DNA from: JBBAGC01 sp964491265
Lineage (GTDB): Bacteria > Spirochaetota > UBA4802 > UBA5550
Assembly (NCBI GenBank): GCA_964491265.1
Contig: CAZBFP010000004.1
Location: 62,001-126,000 of the forward strand
Reading direction: 5' to 3'
DNA: 64,000 nucleotides
A model generated the notes under the pieces. That model had not been told where the DNA came from. It saw only the letters and a program-made list of their open reading frames with translations, and made no database searches. Of the stretch, positions 8,016 to 17,483 are shown one piece after another; the stretch's first letter is position 1, and each line of letters begins with the position of its first letter. The position numbers and the translations under genes are program-made.

Positions 8016-10130
8016 TTAATATTTTATCTCTTCAACAAGACCATGAATGTCAACAATGAGGGCCACTCTGCCGTCACCAAGAATTGTAGCCCCGGAAATA
8101 GCCCTGCTGTCAGTAATAAAATTATCAATGCTTTTTATTACAATCTGCTGCTGCCCGATAAGTTCATCAATCATAATACCGATTCTCTCACTGTCAGATT
8201 CAACTATAACAAAAAGCGCCTCCCATGGATTCGTGTTCCCTGCCTGAATACCAAAAAGCTCATTAAGCCGGATAAGAGAAATATACTCCCCCCTGACAAG
8301 CATAAGCTCACCCTTACCTTCAACTGTCTTATAATCCCGCTCTTTTATCTGGATAGTTTCCACCACAGAGAGGAGAGGAATAATAAGAATAGATTCACCA
8401 ATGCGGATCAGCATACCTTCAATAATAGCAAGTGTGAGGGGGAGTTTAATCCGCACAAGGGTCCCTTCACCCTCCCTGGTTTTTATCTCTATGGCTCCTC
8501 TAAGCTCTTCAATATTTGTTTTAACAACATCCATCCCCACACCACGGCCTGAGAGATCCCCCACCTGCTCTGCTGTAGAGAATCCGGGATTAAAGAGGAA
8601 GGATAAAAGTCTCTCCTTTGTCACCTCCTCATCTGCTGTGATCAGCCCCAGTGACATAGCCTTATTTCTAACCCTTTCAAGGGAGATGCCGCGGCCGTCA
8701 TCAATAATATCAAGGAAAACATTCCCCTCCTGATGATATGCCTTCAAAGTTACAGTACCGTAGGATGGCTTCCCCCCTTTTCTTCGTTCCTCTGCAGGTT
8801 CTATACCATGATCAATGGCATTCCTTATCATATGCTTGAGAGGGTCACCGATCTTCTCTATAACTGTTTTATCAAGCTCGGTATCACCACCTTCAATCTT
8901 CAGCTTAATCTCTTTCCCCAGATTCTGTGCAGTATCCCTTACAAAACGCCTGAACTGGTCAAAGGTTCCGCCGATTGGGACCATCCTTATGGACATTATC
9001 TGCTCCTGAAACTCCCGTGTAACCCTGTCAAGTCCGTAAAGTGCATTTTTCAGACTGAATGCCTTATCCTCATCCATGTCATCAGCAAGCCTGTGAAGTG
9101 ATGCCTGTCCTATAACAATCTCACCTAACAGATTCATAAGATTATCAAGCCTCCCTGAATCTACCCGTACAGTGCTTATCTCAATTTTCTTTTTTATCTT
9201 ATCCTGCTCCTGGAGAGCTTCACTAACCTCCTCCTCTGAAGCAAGACCCTTTTCAACAATAATATCCCCTATCCTGGAATTGTGCTGAAGCTGCATTTTT
9301 ATAATTTCATCAAGGTCTTTACTTTTAATTACACCCTTATCAACAAGGAGTTCACCAAGTCTTTTTTCAGAAGAAAACTTTTTATCCTGAATACCGTGAT
9401 ACTTTTCAGTAATATTTTCTATATCTATTTCATTATCTTCATAGACAAAGAGGAAAACATCACGCACATGTTTTTCATCCGACGTAGTTTTAAGAACAAT
9501 CTCCCATGCCAGATAACATTTTTCAGGATCCATCACGTCAAAATCGGGGAGAAGATTCCTGCTCACTTTGTTATCGATTAACTCTCCAAGGCTGCTTAGA
9601 TCTTCAATAATCATGAGAGGATCAATACCGCTGTAGAAGATATCTTCTTTGAATCGTATCAGAATTTTAAAGTACCTTTCATCCTCTCCCACACCGCTAT
9701 ATGCTCCCACTGCGCTGAGAAAATCGGAATCATCAGCCCCCTTCTTTGTTTCATGCCCCAGGAAATCGTTTATTGTACTTATAATATCCGATTTCGTTTT
9801 CTCTGCATTTTCATCAATTACATCGCCGAAAAGTTCCCCCTGAATCCAGTCAAGACTTTTCAGCAGCAGATCAATAATATCCGCTGTAACACTCTTCTCC
9901 CCTGATCTCACCTTATCAAAAAGATTCTCAAGGTTATGCGTGAACTCATATATTTTTGTAAAACCGGCAATACCGGAACTCCCCTTAAGTGTGTGAAAAT
10001 AGCGGAAGATCTGATTTATTATATCCTCATCTTCGCTCCTCTCTTCAAGGGTTACTATATCCGATTCCAGATTGATTAAGATCTCTTTTGCTTCGTTTAA
10101 AAATACTTCTGTAATTCCGGTTTCACCCAT
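8016..10130 (-). CDS. cheA: Chemotaxis histidine kinase CheA
   Basis: 704 residues. The HPt domain has phospho-acceptor H46 (RYFHTLKGSSGIAGF). A P2-like segment (YFKILIRFKEDIFYSGID) follows, then roughly residues 255-325 with two copies of an RLGELLVDKGVI / RIGDIIVEKGLA motif resembling the MshEN/GspE N-terminal fold. Next come the dimerisation helices (MNLLGEIVIGQASLHRL), the ATPase with N box HMIRNAIDHG, G1 DDGRGIS and G2 GRGVGMDVV, and a C-terminal CheW-like domain. It is the first gene of the operon, with AGGAG 7 bp before the ATG. Confidence 0.96.
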   Translation of the reverse strand: MGETGITEVFLNEAKEILINLESDIVTLEERSEDEDIINQIFRYFHTLKGSSGIAGFTKIYEFTHNLENLFDKVRSGEKSVTADIIDLLLKSLDWIQGELFGDVIDENAEKTKSDIISTINDFLGHETKKGADDSDFLSAVGAYSGVGEDERYFKILIRFKEDIFYSGIDPLMIIEDLSSLGELIDNKVSRNLLPDFDVMDPEKCYLAWEIVLKTTSDEKHVRDVFLFVYEDNEIDIENITEKYHGIQDKKFSSEKRLGELLVDKGVIKSKDLDEIIKMQLQHNSRIGDIIVEKGLASEEEVSEALQEQDKIKKKIEISTVRVDSGRLDNLMNLLGEIVIGQASLHRLADDMDEDKAFSLKNALYGLDRVTREFQEQIMSIRMVPIGGTFDQFRRFVRDTAQNLGKEIKLKIEGGDTELDKTVIEKIGDPLKHMIRNAIDHGIEPAEERRKGGKPSYGTVTLKAYHQEGNVFLDIIDDGRGISLERVRNKAMSLGLITADEEVTKERLLSFLFNPGFSTAEQVGDLSGRGVGMDVVKTNIEELRGAIEIKTREGEGTLVRIKLPLTLAIIEGMLIRIGESILIIPLLSVVETIQIKERDYKTVEGKGELMLVRGEYISLIRLNELFGIQAGNTNPWEALFVIVESDSERIGIMIDELIGQQQIVIKSIDNFITDSRAISGATILGDGRVALIVDIHGLVEEIKY

Positions 10131-10181
10131 ACAAATACTCCTGAAGTTTCACTTATTCTTTACCAGTCCCGCTCACGCAAG

Positions 10182-10480
10182 CTGACTTGCACCCTCATTT
10201 CAGACAGCCCCCTCGAAAGTACTTTTTCGCTTTGCCCCCTGTCCCCCAAAGGGGGCATGAGTTATCTAATATCACTCTGAAAATATAATAGTTACCACTT
10301 TGATAACTATTCCCTTTATATTGTTCCGCAAATCTTTTGCAAGCTCAACAATATAAAGGATCTTTCAATACTTTCATTCATCAACTTGCGCAAGTTTTTA
10401 TTTTACGTGCCCCCTTTGGGGGACAGGGGGCCTTCTACGGATGACATGTGCTTCACATAAAAAATGCGGGTACAAGTCAG
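10182..10480. mobile_element. MITE-like imperfect palindrome between mcp and cheA
   Basis: About 300 bp that fold back on themselves. The outer arms are CTGACTTGCACCC (10182-10194) and GGGTACAAGTCAG (10468-10480). The middle arms, near 10234-10257 and 10408-10431, are perfect complements built around GTCCCCCAAAGGGGGC. The inner arms are CTTTATATTGTT (10314-10325) and AACAATATAAAG (10347-10358). It has no coding capacity. It fills most of the 393-bp gap and leaves only about 50 bp upstream of cheA, so it may supply or disturb the operon promoter. Confidence 0.7.
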
Positions 10481-10523
10481 TCGTCCGAAGAGAGGATTCT
10501 CCCCCCGCACTATCCACTCCGGA

Positions 10524-12533
10524 TTAAAACTCCTCATAACCGCCGTCATCAAGAAGACCTGTTTTAGATATATTTTTATCTGCTGATTTCCCCTTATCTG
10601 CAGCCTTACCCTTTACACTCTCTTTTATCGGCGAAATACTTCTCCTGGCAGTTGATAAAGGCCCGGAACTTTTATATTCAGTAATACTCTTTGCAGCATC
10701 GCCCACATTAAATCTCTGCACCATTGCAAGGAGTTCCTGTGCCTGGCTCGACATCTCTTCACTTGCAGATGCTGTTTCCTCAACAAGCGCGGCATTCTGC
10801 TGTGTCATTGTATCCATCTCTGTTACTGCAGTGTTTATCTGTTCAATTCCACGTCTCTGCTCATCGCTTGCAGCTGCCATTTCAGATACCAGGTTGTTCA
10901 CCTGCTTAACTGCTTCAATTATTTCCCGCAATGCCTCACCGCTCTTATTTACAAGATCTGTACCGTTATCGATTTTGCTCACTGAATCCTTAATTAAAAT
11001 TCCGATCTCCTTAGCTGCCTCACCTGAGCGCTGAGCAAGGTTTCGTACCTCACCTGCAACAACAGCAAAACCGCGCCCCTGGTCACCTGCACGGGCTGCT
11101 TCAACCGCAGCATTAAGGGCAAGAAGGTTTGTCTGGAAGGCGATTTCATTTATCATGGAGATAATGTCCGCTATTCTTGCGCTTGAGGCATTGATCTCGC
11201 CAATCGATTTCACAGCCTCCTCAACTATTTCCCCGCCATTCTGTGCAAGGGAGAGGGTGTTCCCTGCAAGTTTGCTCGCTGCACCTGCATTATCGGAATT
11301 CTGTTTTGTATTGGCATTAGCCTCTTCAATGGTAGCTGCAATCTCCTGAAGAGATGATGCCTGCTCAGAAGTCCGCTGTGACAGGTTTTCATTATCCTGC
11401 CCTATCTGCTGAGTTGCTGTTGCAACCTGTTGAGAGGACTTGATAATCTCAACAACAGTTTCACGTAAAATATTGCTCAGAGTCTGCAGGGCATTCCCCA
11501 GTGTACCAAGCTCATCTTTTCTGCTTAAAAACTCATCCGGCAGATCTTTGCTCAGATCAAGCTCTGCCATACCTTCAGCATGCTTTACTCCAAGAATAAC
11601 AGGTGCAGCAATGCTCACTCCTATAAAATAGGCCAATATACCGCCCAGCAGAACAAGAGCCACTGTAATTACAGCTATAATGTTTCTCAGATAGGTTACA
11701 CCCCCTAAAATCTCCTGCAGCTCCATAGCAAGAGCAACAGACCAGCCGTCAGTATTTTCTATAGGTGCAACTGAAGCGTAAATATCCCTTTCATTGAAAA
11801 AATACTGCCCTATCCCCCCGCCCGCAGCAATTGACTTCTTTAAAAATTCAGCTAATGGAGCTAAAGCTTTATTCTCTTCAGCCGCTTTTATAGGATTAAA
11901 CTGATCAAGGACAAGCTTGTTGTTCACATGCCCCATAACAGTCCCGTCTCTATTGATAATATATGAATAACCGGTCTCGCCGATTTTGACATTCTGTACA
12001 TAGGTAGATAATTCATTCCCGTCACGGATGCCGTAAATTATTCCTGTAATACGCCCGTTTCTTTTAATCGGGGCTGCAACTGCTACACTGGGCAGGCCTG
12101 TTACCCTGCTTATAAACACCCCTGAATAGGTAGCTATTCCTGTCATTGCCCTTATATAATAATCTCTGTCAGATATTTTAGCAGATGCCCTTTCCAGGTT
12201 TGTTCTTATAGAATTCCCGTTAGTATCAGCTATTGCAAATATTTCAAAACCTGTACGCTTAGCCTCCCTCTGAAAAAAAGCGACCTTCTCTTCCCAGGGA
12301 GTATTATCATCAACGATCCTTCTTTCTGCAAGGGTCTCGACAATTGCCATGTTAACTTCCATATTAGCCTGTACCACCCTGGTTATTTCTGTTGTAAGCT
12401 GACTGAAATTCTGCTCTGTCTGCTGAAGGAGCAGACTCCTCGCCTGCATATAGCTTACCACACCAAATGTTACAGAAACAAAGAAAAGCGCTCCAACTAT
12501 AAGCAGAATAAGTTTTATCTTTATAGAATTCAT
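10524..12533 (-). CDS. Methyl-accepting chemotaxis protein with periplasmic dCache-type sensor
   Basis: 669 residues. TM1 is at about 7-29. A periplasmic Cache-like sensor spans about 33-275 (FEIFAIADTNGNSIRTN, SDRDYYIRAM, GYSYIINRDGTVMGH), consistent with sensing amino acids or other small ligands. TM2 is at about 280-303, HAMP follows, then a long helical signalling hairpin whose tip reads EIAFQTNLLALNAAVEAARA and GFAVVAGEVRNLAQRS. Met-rich and Glu/Gln methylation helices surround the tip. It lies directly upstream of the che operon on the same strand, separated by the palindromic element. Confidence 0.95.
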   Translation of the reverse strand: MNSIKIKLILLIVGALFFVSVTFGVVSYMQARSLLLQQTEQNFSQLTTEITRVVQANMEVNMAIVETLAERRIVDDNTPWEEKVAFFQREAKRTGFEIFAIADTNGNSIRTNLERASAKISDRDYYIRAMTGIATYSGVFISRVTGLPSVAVAAPIKRNGRITGIIYGIRDGNELSTYVQNVKIGETGYSYIINRDGTVMGHVNNKLVLDQFNPIKAAEENKALAPLAEFLKKSIAAGGGIGQYFFNERDIYASVAPIENTDGWSVALAMELQEILGGVTYLRNIIAVITVALVLLGGILAYFIGVSIAAPVILGVKHAEGMAELDLSKDLPDEFLSRKDELGTLGNALQTLSNILRETVVEIIKSSQQVATATQQIGQDNENLSQRTSEQASSLQEIAATIEEANANTKQNSDNAGAASKLAGNTLSLAQNGGEIVEEAVKSIGEINASSARIADIISMINEIAFQTNLLALNAAVEAARAGDQGRGFAVVAGEVRNLAQRSGEAAKEIGILIKDSVSKIDNGTDLVNKSGEALREIIEAVKQVNNLVSEMAAASDEQRRGIEQINTAVTEMDTMTQQNAALVEETASASEEMSSQAQELLAMVQRFNVGDAAKSITEYKSSGPLSTARRSISPIKESVKGKAADKGKSADKNISKTGLLDDGGYEEF

Positions 12534-12747
12534 AATAATACCCCTGACTGATTTATTCCTTTACCGTAGTAATAATAGTAATATCAATTAGCGGATAAAA
12601 CCAGAGGGTTAATAAAAAAATTATAATATTAAAAGGAGAAGGATTAAATAAATCAAAAAATATTAGTTTTTAGCGCAGCAAACAGAGTGTTTATCCTGAT
12701 ATTATAGCAGAATAGACTCATCAATATAAAAGTCACTCCTACGAAAA

Positions 12748-12773
12748 GCACCGCTGCATATCAGCAGCGGTGC
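12748..12773 (-). terminator. Terminator-like hairpin downstream of transketolase
   Basis: A perfect 10-bp stem GCACCGCTGC / GCAGCGGTGC with a 6-base loop, followed on the minus strand by TTTT. A smaller stem GGATC/GATCC (12828-12844) lies just after the tkt stop. The rest of the 323-bp gap 12534-12856 is AT-rich leader DNA of the mcp gene, with no other recognisable feature. Confidence 0.7.
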
Positions 12774-12856
12774 ATTGCATATATCCATCATTAACCTTTC
12801 AGTTAATAAATAATTTGCATAAATACCGGATCAGTTAACGATCCGTCAGTTTTTTA

Positions 12857-14845
12857 TCAGGATAAATACTTAACTATCCTGTCCCGTATTTTCTGTGGAG
12901 TAAATCCGTAGAATTCAGCCAGGTCTTTCTGAGGCGCAGACTGTCCGAATCCCTCTACAGTTATATAAAGCCCATCTCTGCAGGCGTATTTCTCCCACCC
13001 CATTTTCAGTCCTGCTTCAACTACTACCTTGGGGATATCACCGCCGATTATACTGTTCTGATAATCCTCATCCTGCTTATCAAAAAGCTCCCAGCATGGG
13101 AAGGATACAACCCGGGCCTTTATCCCCTTCTCTTCAAGGAGAAGTTCCGCAGCTTCTATGGAGATATGGACTTCCGAACCTGAAGCAAAGATTACGCAGT
13201 CCGGCTTATCATGATCATGCACAATATATGCCCCTTTAAAAAGACTGGAAGCATTTTTACCATCAGCCCGCTTCAGCACAGGGAGGTTCTGCCTCGACAG
13301 AGCCAGAAGTGTAGGGCCTGTTCTGTTATCAAGAGCTGCAAGCCATGCTTCCCTGGTCTCTTCTGCATCACATGGACGGATCACATTAAGGTTGGGGATT
13401 GCCCTGGCAGATGCAAGATGCTCCACAGGCTGATGAGTGGGGCCGTCTTCACCCACAAAAACTGAATCGTGTGTAAATACATATATAGACTGAAGACCCG
13501 CTAAAGCAGCAAGCCGCACTGCAGGCCTCATATAATCCATAAAAACAAAAAAAGTTGCGGAAAATGAAATAAACCCTCCATAGTATGCAATACCGTTCTG
13601 TATTGAGCCCATGGCATTTTCACGTACACCAAAGTGTATACTCCTTCCAACCTTACCCTTGCCGCTTACAGGGATACCCTTAACAGTTGTTTTGTTGCTT
13701 GGACCCAGGTCAGCAGATCCCCCTATAAAATTCGGGAGTTCCTTAAAAACTGTTTCAAGAATGGTTCCCCCTGCGGACCTTGTGGCAATACTCTTCCCTG
13801 TTTCAAAAACAGGCATACTCTTCCGCAATTTCTCAATTGATGGAACAGAGAAAAACCTGTCCCACTTCTCCTTTTTATCGCCCTTCAGGGAACTGCTGAA
13901 AAGTAAATTCCATGCATCATATTCTTTTATCTTTTCCTGATTAACAGTTTTAAATATTTCATATACCTCCTGTGGTACATAAAAATTCTGATCAGGTGAA
14001 AGGCCCATTTTCTCTTTAGTGAGCCTTATTTCATCCTTCCCAAGAGGCGCTCCATGGGATTCCTCGCTCCCCTCTAAATTAACGCTCCCCTTTGCAATAG
14101 AGGTTGAAGCAATAATCAGTGATGGACGGTCTTTAATCTTCTGAGCTTCAAGTACAGCGCTTTCAATTTCATCAAAATTATGTCCATCTATCTCCAGCAC
14201 ATGCCAGTTATACGATTCAAAGCGCTTCTTCACATCTTCAGAAAATGCAAGATCTGTTGCTCCTTCAATTGTAATTCTGTTGGAATCGTAGAAGTAAATA
14301 ATATTCCCCAGGCCCAGATGCCCTGCAAGGGATGCTGCCTCAGATGAAAGCCCCTCCATAATACAGCCGTCACCAGCTATACTGTAGATATAGTGATCGA
14401 TCAGATCCCCTGATGATGGATTAAACTCCTCACCAAGAAGACGCGCTGCAATTGCCATACCTACACCATTGGCAAAACCCTGCCCAAGCGGGCCGGTTGT
14501 AGTTTCCACACCCGGCGTGTGCCCGAATTCCGGATGTCCCGGAGTAAGGCTCCCCATCTGCCTGAAATTTTTAATATCATCAAGACTTACCCCGTATCCT
14601 GCCAGATGGAGCATTGAATAAAGGAGCATTGACCCATGACCTGCTGAAAGGATAAACCTGTCGCGATTAATCCATGAAGGATCACTGCTGTTATATTTCA
14701 TTATCTTTGTCCAGAGAACTGCGGCAATATCCGCGCACCCCATGGGCATCCCCGGATGGCCTGAATTAGCCTTCTCTACTGCATCCATTGAAAGTGTTCT
14801 CACTGTTGAAGCTATAAGGTGAAGATCATTTTTTGAAACAGGCAT
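12857..14845 (-). CDS. tkt: Transketolase
   Basis: 662 residues, full length. It shows the thiamine-diphosphate site GDGCIMEGLSSEAASLAGH, the N-terminal NSGHPGMPMGCADIA, GHTPGVETTTGPLGQG, and the catalytic-half motifs FGVRENAMGSIQNG and GEDGPTHQPVEHLA. It moves two-carbon ketol units in the non-oxidative pentose phosphate pathway, linking erythrose-4-P and ribose-5-P supply to glycolysis. It is monocistronic with a terminator-like hairpin downstream. Confidence 0.97.
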   Translation of the reverse strand: MPVSKNDLHLIASTVRTLSMDAVEKANSGHPGMPMGCADIAAVLWTKIMKYNSSDPSWINRDRFILSAGHGSMLLYSMLHLAGYGVSLDDIKNFRQMGSLTPGHPEFGHTPGVETTTGPLGQGFANGVGMAIAARLLGEEFNPSSGDLIDHYIYSIAGDGCIMEGLSSEAASLAGHLGLGNIIYFYDSNRITIEGATDLAFSEDVKKRFESYNWHVLEIDGHNFDEIESAVLEAQKIKDRPSLIIASTSIAKGSVNLEGSEESHGAPLGKDEIRLTKEKMGLSPDQNFYVPQEVYEIFKTVNQEKIKEYDAWNLLFSSSLKGDKKEKWDRFFSVPSIEKLRKSMPVFETGKSIATRSAGGTILETVFKELPNFIGGSADLGPSNKTTVKGIPVSGKGKVGRSIHFGVRENAMGSIQNGIAYYGGFISFSATFFVFMDYMRPAVRLAALAGLQSIYVFTHDSVFVGEDGPTHQPVEHLASARAIPNLNVIRPCDAEETREAWLAALDNRTGPTLLALSRQNLPVLKRADGKNASSLFKGAYIVHDHDKPDCVIFASGSEVHISIEAAELLLEEKGIKARVVSFPCWELFDKQDEDYQNSIIGGDIPKVVVEAGLKMGWEKYACRDGLYITVEGFGQSAPQKDLAEFYGFTPQKIRDRIVKYLS

Positions 14846-14972
14846 CTCTTTCTCCTGAAATTTTTTATGTTTTACTTCTCTGATTAATCAAATAAACTGG
14901 ATAAGAGGATTTCCCCCTATCATTTCGATAATATTATTAACAGTTATAGTCAAAAAAACTTTTCCGCCTATT

Positions 14973-15593
14973 CTAATTCTTCCCAAAGATCTCTGATTTA
15001 AAAAAACCAAACATATCCCCGGAGTATTTTACAATCCCTTCCCTTATACTTTTAAATGTTTCCGAACCGGGCCCGTCAGATACAATTTTAAAAATATAAG
15101 CTTCTTTATTGAAAAGTCCGCATACATGGGCAAAGGAGGAACCCTCCATATCGGATAATTCCGCCTTTTCTGCAGCTCTGACCCTCTCTTCTGCTGTAAT
15201 TGAGGGCCTGTCTGATGTAAGAAGCGCTGCAGTATCCAGACCGGTAAATGTCTCCAGAACATACTCAAAATATTCAGGGCCCCTGTAAAGAGCCAGATCG
15301 CCATCATAAACAGTATTAATCGAAAATATTCTCCCTGCCTCAATTGTTTCAACATTACTCCCTGCTGTACCCATATTAATCATGATATCAGGATTATACC
15401 TGCTTATCAGGTATGCGGATGCTGCAGATGCTCTGACCCTCCCTATACCGGTAACCATAAGGAAAATATCATCTAACCTGTAAAGAGGAAAGGGCCATGT
15501 TTCAACAGGTTCCATGCCAAGTCCCTGGATAAAAGGCTCTGCCTCAATAGGCATGGCCATAATAATACCCGATTTTACACCATTTAATTTCAA
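14973..15593 (-). CDS. Nucleoside phosphorylase/hydrolase family protein (MTA/SAH-nucleosidase-like)
   Basis: 206 residues. The N-terminal GIIMAMPIEAEPFI matches the start of the PNP_UDP_1 fold, followed by VTGIGRVRASAAS and INMGTAGS, DMEGSSFAHVC, and FKIVSDGPG with the catalytic-type Asp. These fit 5'-methylthioadenosine/S-adenosylhomocysteine or futalosine nucleosidase; MTA use would fit the mtnA gene at 26.8 kb. Two copies of the dispersed word are in frame here and encode RVRA both times (15175 and 15430). Confidence 0.75.
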   Translation of the reverse strand: MKLNGVKSGIIMAMPIEAEPFIQGLGMEPVETWPFPLYRLDDIFLMVTGIGRVRASAASAYLISRYNPDIMINMGTAGSNVETIEAGRIFSINTVYDGDLALYRGPEYFEYVLETFTGLDTAALLTSDRPSITAEERVRAAEKAELSDMEGSSFAHVCGLFNKEAYIFKIVSDGPGSETFKSIREGIVKYSGDMFGFFKSEIFGKN

Positions 15594-15648
15594 AAACTAT
15601 ACCCTGTTTTATATTCTCTGATTATTAACAAATTAATAATAATTCAAG

Positions 15649-15681
15649 TCCCCCTTTCATAGGGGGATTTAGGGGGTTTCC
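15649..15681. repeat. CCCCCTTT/AAGGGGG-type short repeat
   Basis: CCCCCTTTCAT-AGGGGGATTTAGGGGGTTT, an imperfect inverted repeat of a type often seen dispersed in bacterial genomes. It lies in the 312-bp gap 15594-15905, which otherwise contains only AT-rich leader DNA of the thioredoxin-like gene. Confidence 0.6.
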
Positions 15682-15905
15682 CCTGACATTATTCCACTTT
15701 CCCCGAAAATCCGGGAAAAGTTTAACTTTTATATATAGAAATACCCTTATTTTTCTAACTCAGATATCAATTTATAATCCAATTTACTATTATTTTCAGG
15801 TCAAGGGATAAATATTTTTTTTGACCGATTTTTGGTTGCCAAAGCATTGATCTGAATAATCCTGTAACTTAATCAGTTTTTTAATATTTACCATGGAGAA
15901 GCCTG

Positions 15906-16457
15906 ATGTTAAGAATAATTACACCCTTTGCAGTTATATCATTTTTAATACTCACTCTTACCTTCTGTTCAGGGGAGAATAAATCATCCGCGGCAAGAGA
16001 CATGACAGGAGTCGTGGAATGGGAAACCTTATCCCTTGGACTTGAGCGATCAAAAAAAGAGGAGAAACCCCTTATTATTTATTTCTACACAGAGTGGTGC
16101 ACCTACTGCAAACAGATGGATTCAGAAATTTTCAAAGACAGGGAAATAACAGATTTCATGAATAATAATTACATCAATGTAAGAGTGAACCCTGAAAAAG
16201 AGACCGGAAAGGTGACCATTATGGGTGATAAAATAACAGCTATGGAACTCATGTCCTTTATGGGGGGGAGAGGTTTTCCCGCAACAGTTTTCTGGGATAA
16301 AAATGGAAAACCTGTTACAACATTTCCCGGATACATGGAAGTAAGCACATTTCTTCCTATATTAGACTATATGCTCAATGAATGTTATAATGATGAAATA
16401 AGGCTTGATGACTACATCAAGGGGACTGTCCAATGCGGTAAAGCTAAAGGCGCCTAA
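15906..16457 (+). CDS. Thioredoxin-like lipoprotein
   Basis: 183 residues. A lipoprotein signal peptide ends LTFC (Cys about 21). A thioredoxin fold follows with active-site WCTYC in IIYFYTEWCTYCKQMDSE, MGGRGFPATVF with the conserved cis-Pro region, and a C-terminal helix. It probably acts on disulfides at a membrane in the periplasm, as a reductase or a cytochrome/OM-protein maturation factor. Its last 4 bp overlap the end of the convergent barrel gene. Confidence 0.88.
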   Translation: MLRIITPFAVISFLILTLTFCSGENKSSAARDMTGVVEWETLSLGLERSKKEEKPLIIYFYTEWCTYCKQMDSEIFKDREITDFMNNNYINVRVNPEKETGKVTIMGDKITAMELMSFMGGRGFPATVFWDKNGKPVTTFPGYMEVSTFLPILDYMLNECYNDEIRLDDYIKGTVQCGKAKGA

Positions 16458-17221
16458 AACCTGGGGATAATCGATTTTATGAAGGGCTCAATGGGGATGC
16501 CGATATAAATCTCCATGCACCCTTCATGCATTCTGCCGCGTCGTCCCATTCCGGAATAAACAGCCTCTTTCATATCAATAGTAGTCCTTGAATAATAGAT
16601 ATTTACTCCGAAATTCAATGCACATAGAGCAATTTCTGCCCCCACACCAATATCCATTTTATAACCGGTTATTTTTGTACTGTAGTTTCCTGGAGCTTCC
16701 CCATCTTCTCTCACAGCAGGGTATGCTGTAAGATCACCGTTAAGTTTACCAAAAAGGGTATAAAAAGTAAATCCGCCGCTGGCTGTATATTCATAATCTA
16801 AAGATGAAGGTTCAATAAAAGGGGCATAATGAATAACCGGCCCAATCATCCATGAACTGTAGTCCATTACTTTATCACCATACTCCTGCCCCTCAAACTT
16901 TACCCTCTGCTGCAGAAAATTAAGCCTGTATGCCCCCCTTACACCGAACTTAACAGCTGCATCCTCAAGTCCGATAAGGATAGGTTTCATGGGCGCGATA
17001 TCGAGTGTAAGGCTGTAAGCTGTAGAATAATGACTTGTTTTGGGGCTGCCGCTGGAGAAATGGCTGTTAATTTCACTCTTCTCTTCACGTATAAAATCCC
17101 CATCTGAAGCAAAAGTATACATGCCGCCAAAATTAAGGTGCACCACTGTATTAAGAAACTCTCTTGCCTGAAGGCTTGATGTTAAACTTAGGAAGATTAT
17201 TAAAATATAAATTTTTTTCAT
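16454..17221 (-). CDS. Outer-membrane beta-barrel protein
   Basis: 255 residues with a signal peptide (MKKIYILIIFLSLTSSLQA) and many amphipathic strands separated by Gly/Ser/Asp turns. A C-terminal GCMEIYIGIPIEPF segment precedes a basic tail. No catalytic motif. Function unknown; a porin-like or surface barrel is the best reading. Confidence 0.7.
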   Translation of the reverse strand: MKKIYILIIFLSLTSSLQAREFLNTVVHLNFGGMYTFASDGDFIREEKSEINSHFSSGSPKTSHYSTAYSLTLDIAPMKPILIGLEDAAVKFGVRGAYRLNFLQQRVKFEGQEYGDKVMDYSSWMIGPVIHYAPFIEPSSLDYEYTASGGFTFYTLFGKLNGDLTAYPAVREDGEAPGNYSTKITGYKMDIGVGAEIALCALNFGVNIYYSRTTIDMKEAVYSGMGRRGRMHEGCMEIYIGIPIEPFIKSIIPRF

Positions 17222-17336
17222 AACACCGGATTCTGTTTTTTAAAATTAGTTCTTACGATATAATATAAAAATAAAATAAATCATTAACAATGTTAATTCC
17301 CAAAAATATATTTTAGCGTAAAAATAAACAATTTCA

Positions 17337-17365
17337 TATCCCCATCGCCTTCAGCAGCGGGGATA
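17337..17365. repeat. GC-rich hairpin repeat, copy 2 of 4 (degenerate)
   Basis: TATCCCCATCGCC-TTC-AGCAGCGGGGATA, a decayed version of the hairpin at 1225. Downstream it shares ATTAAAGCATTTT-like sequence with the copy at 30818, so the repeat unit extends beyond the stem. Confidence 0.7.
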
Positions 17366-17483
17366 ATAAAGCATTTTTTAACAATAATAAGTTTAGGAAT
17401 AAATACTGAATCATTAACTTAATTTTCGGTAAAAACCAGGGAATTTTTCTCAATTAATTACTAATTTGAAGAAGATTCATTCT

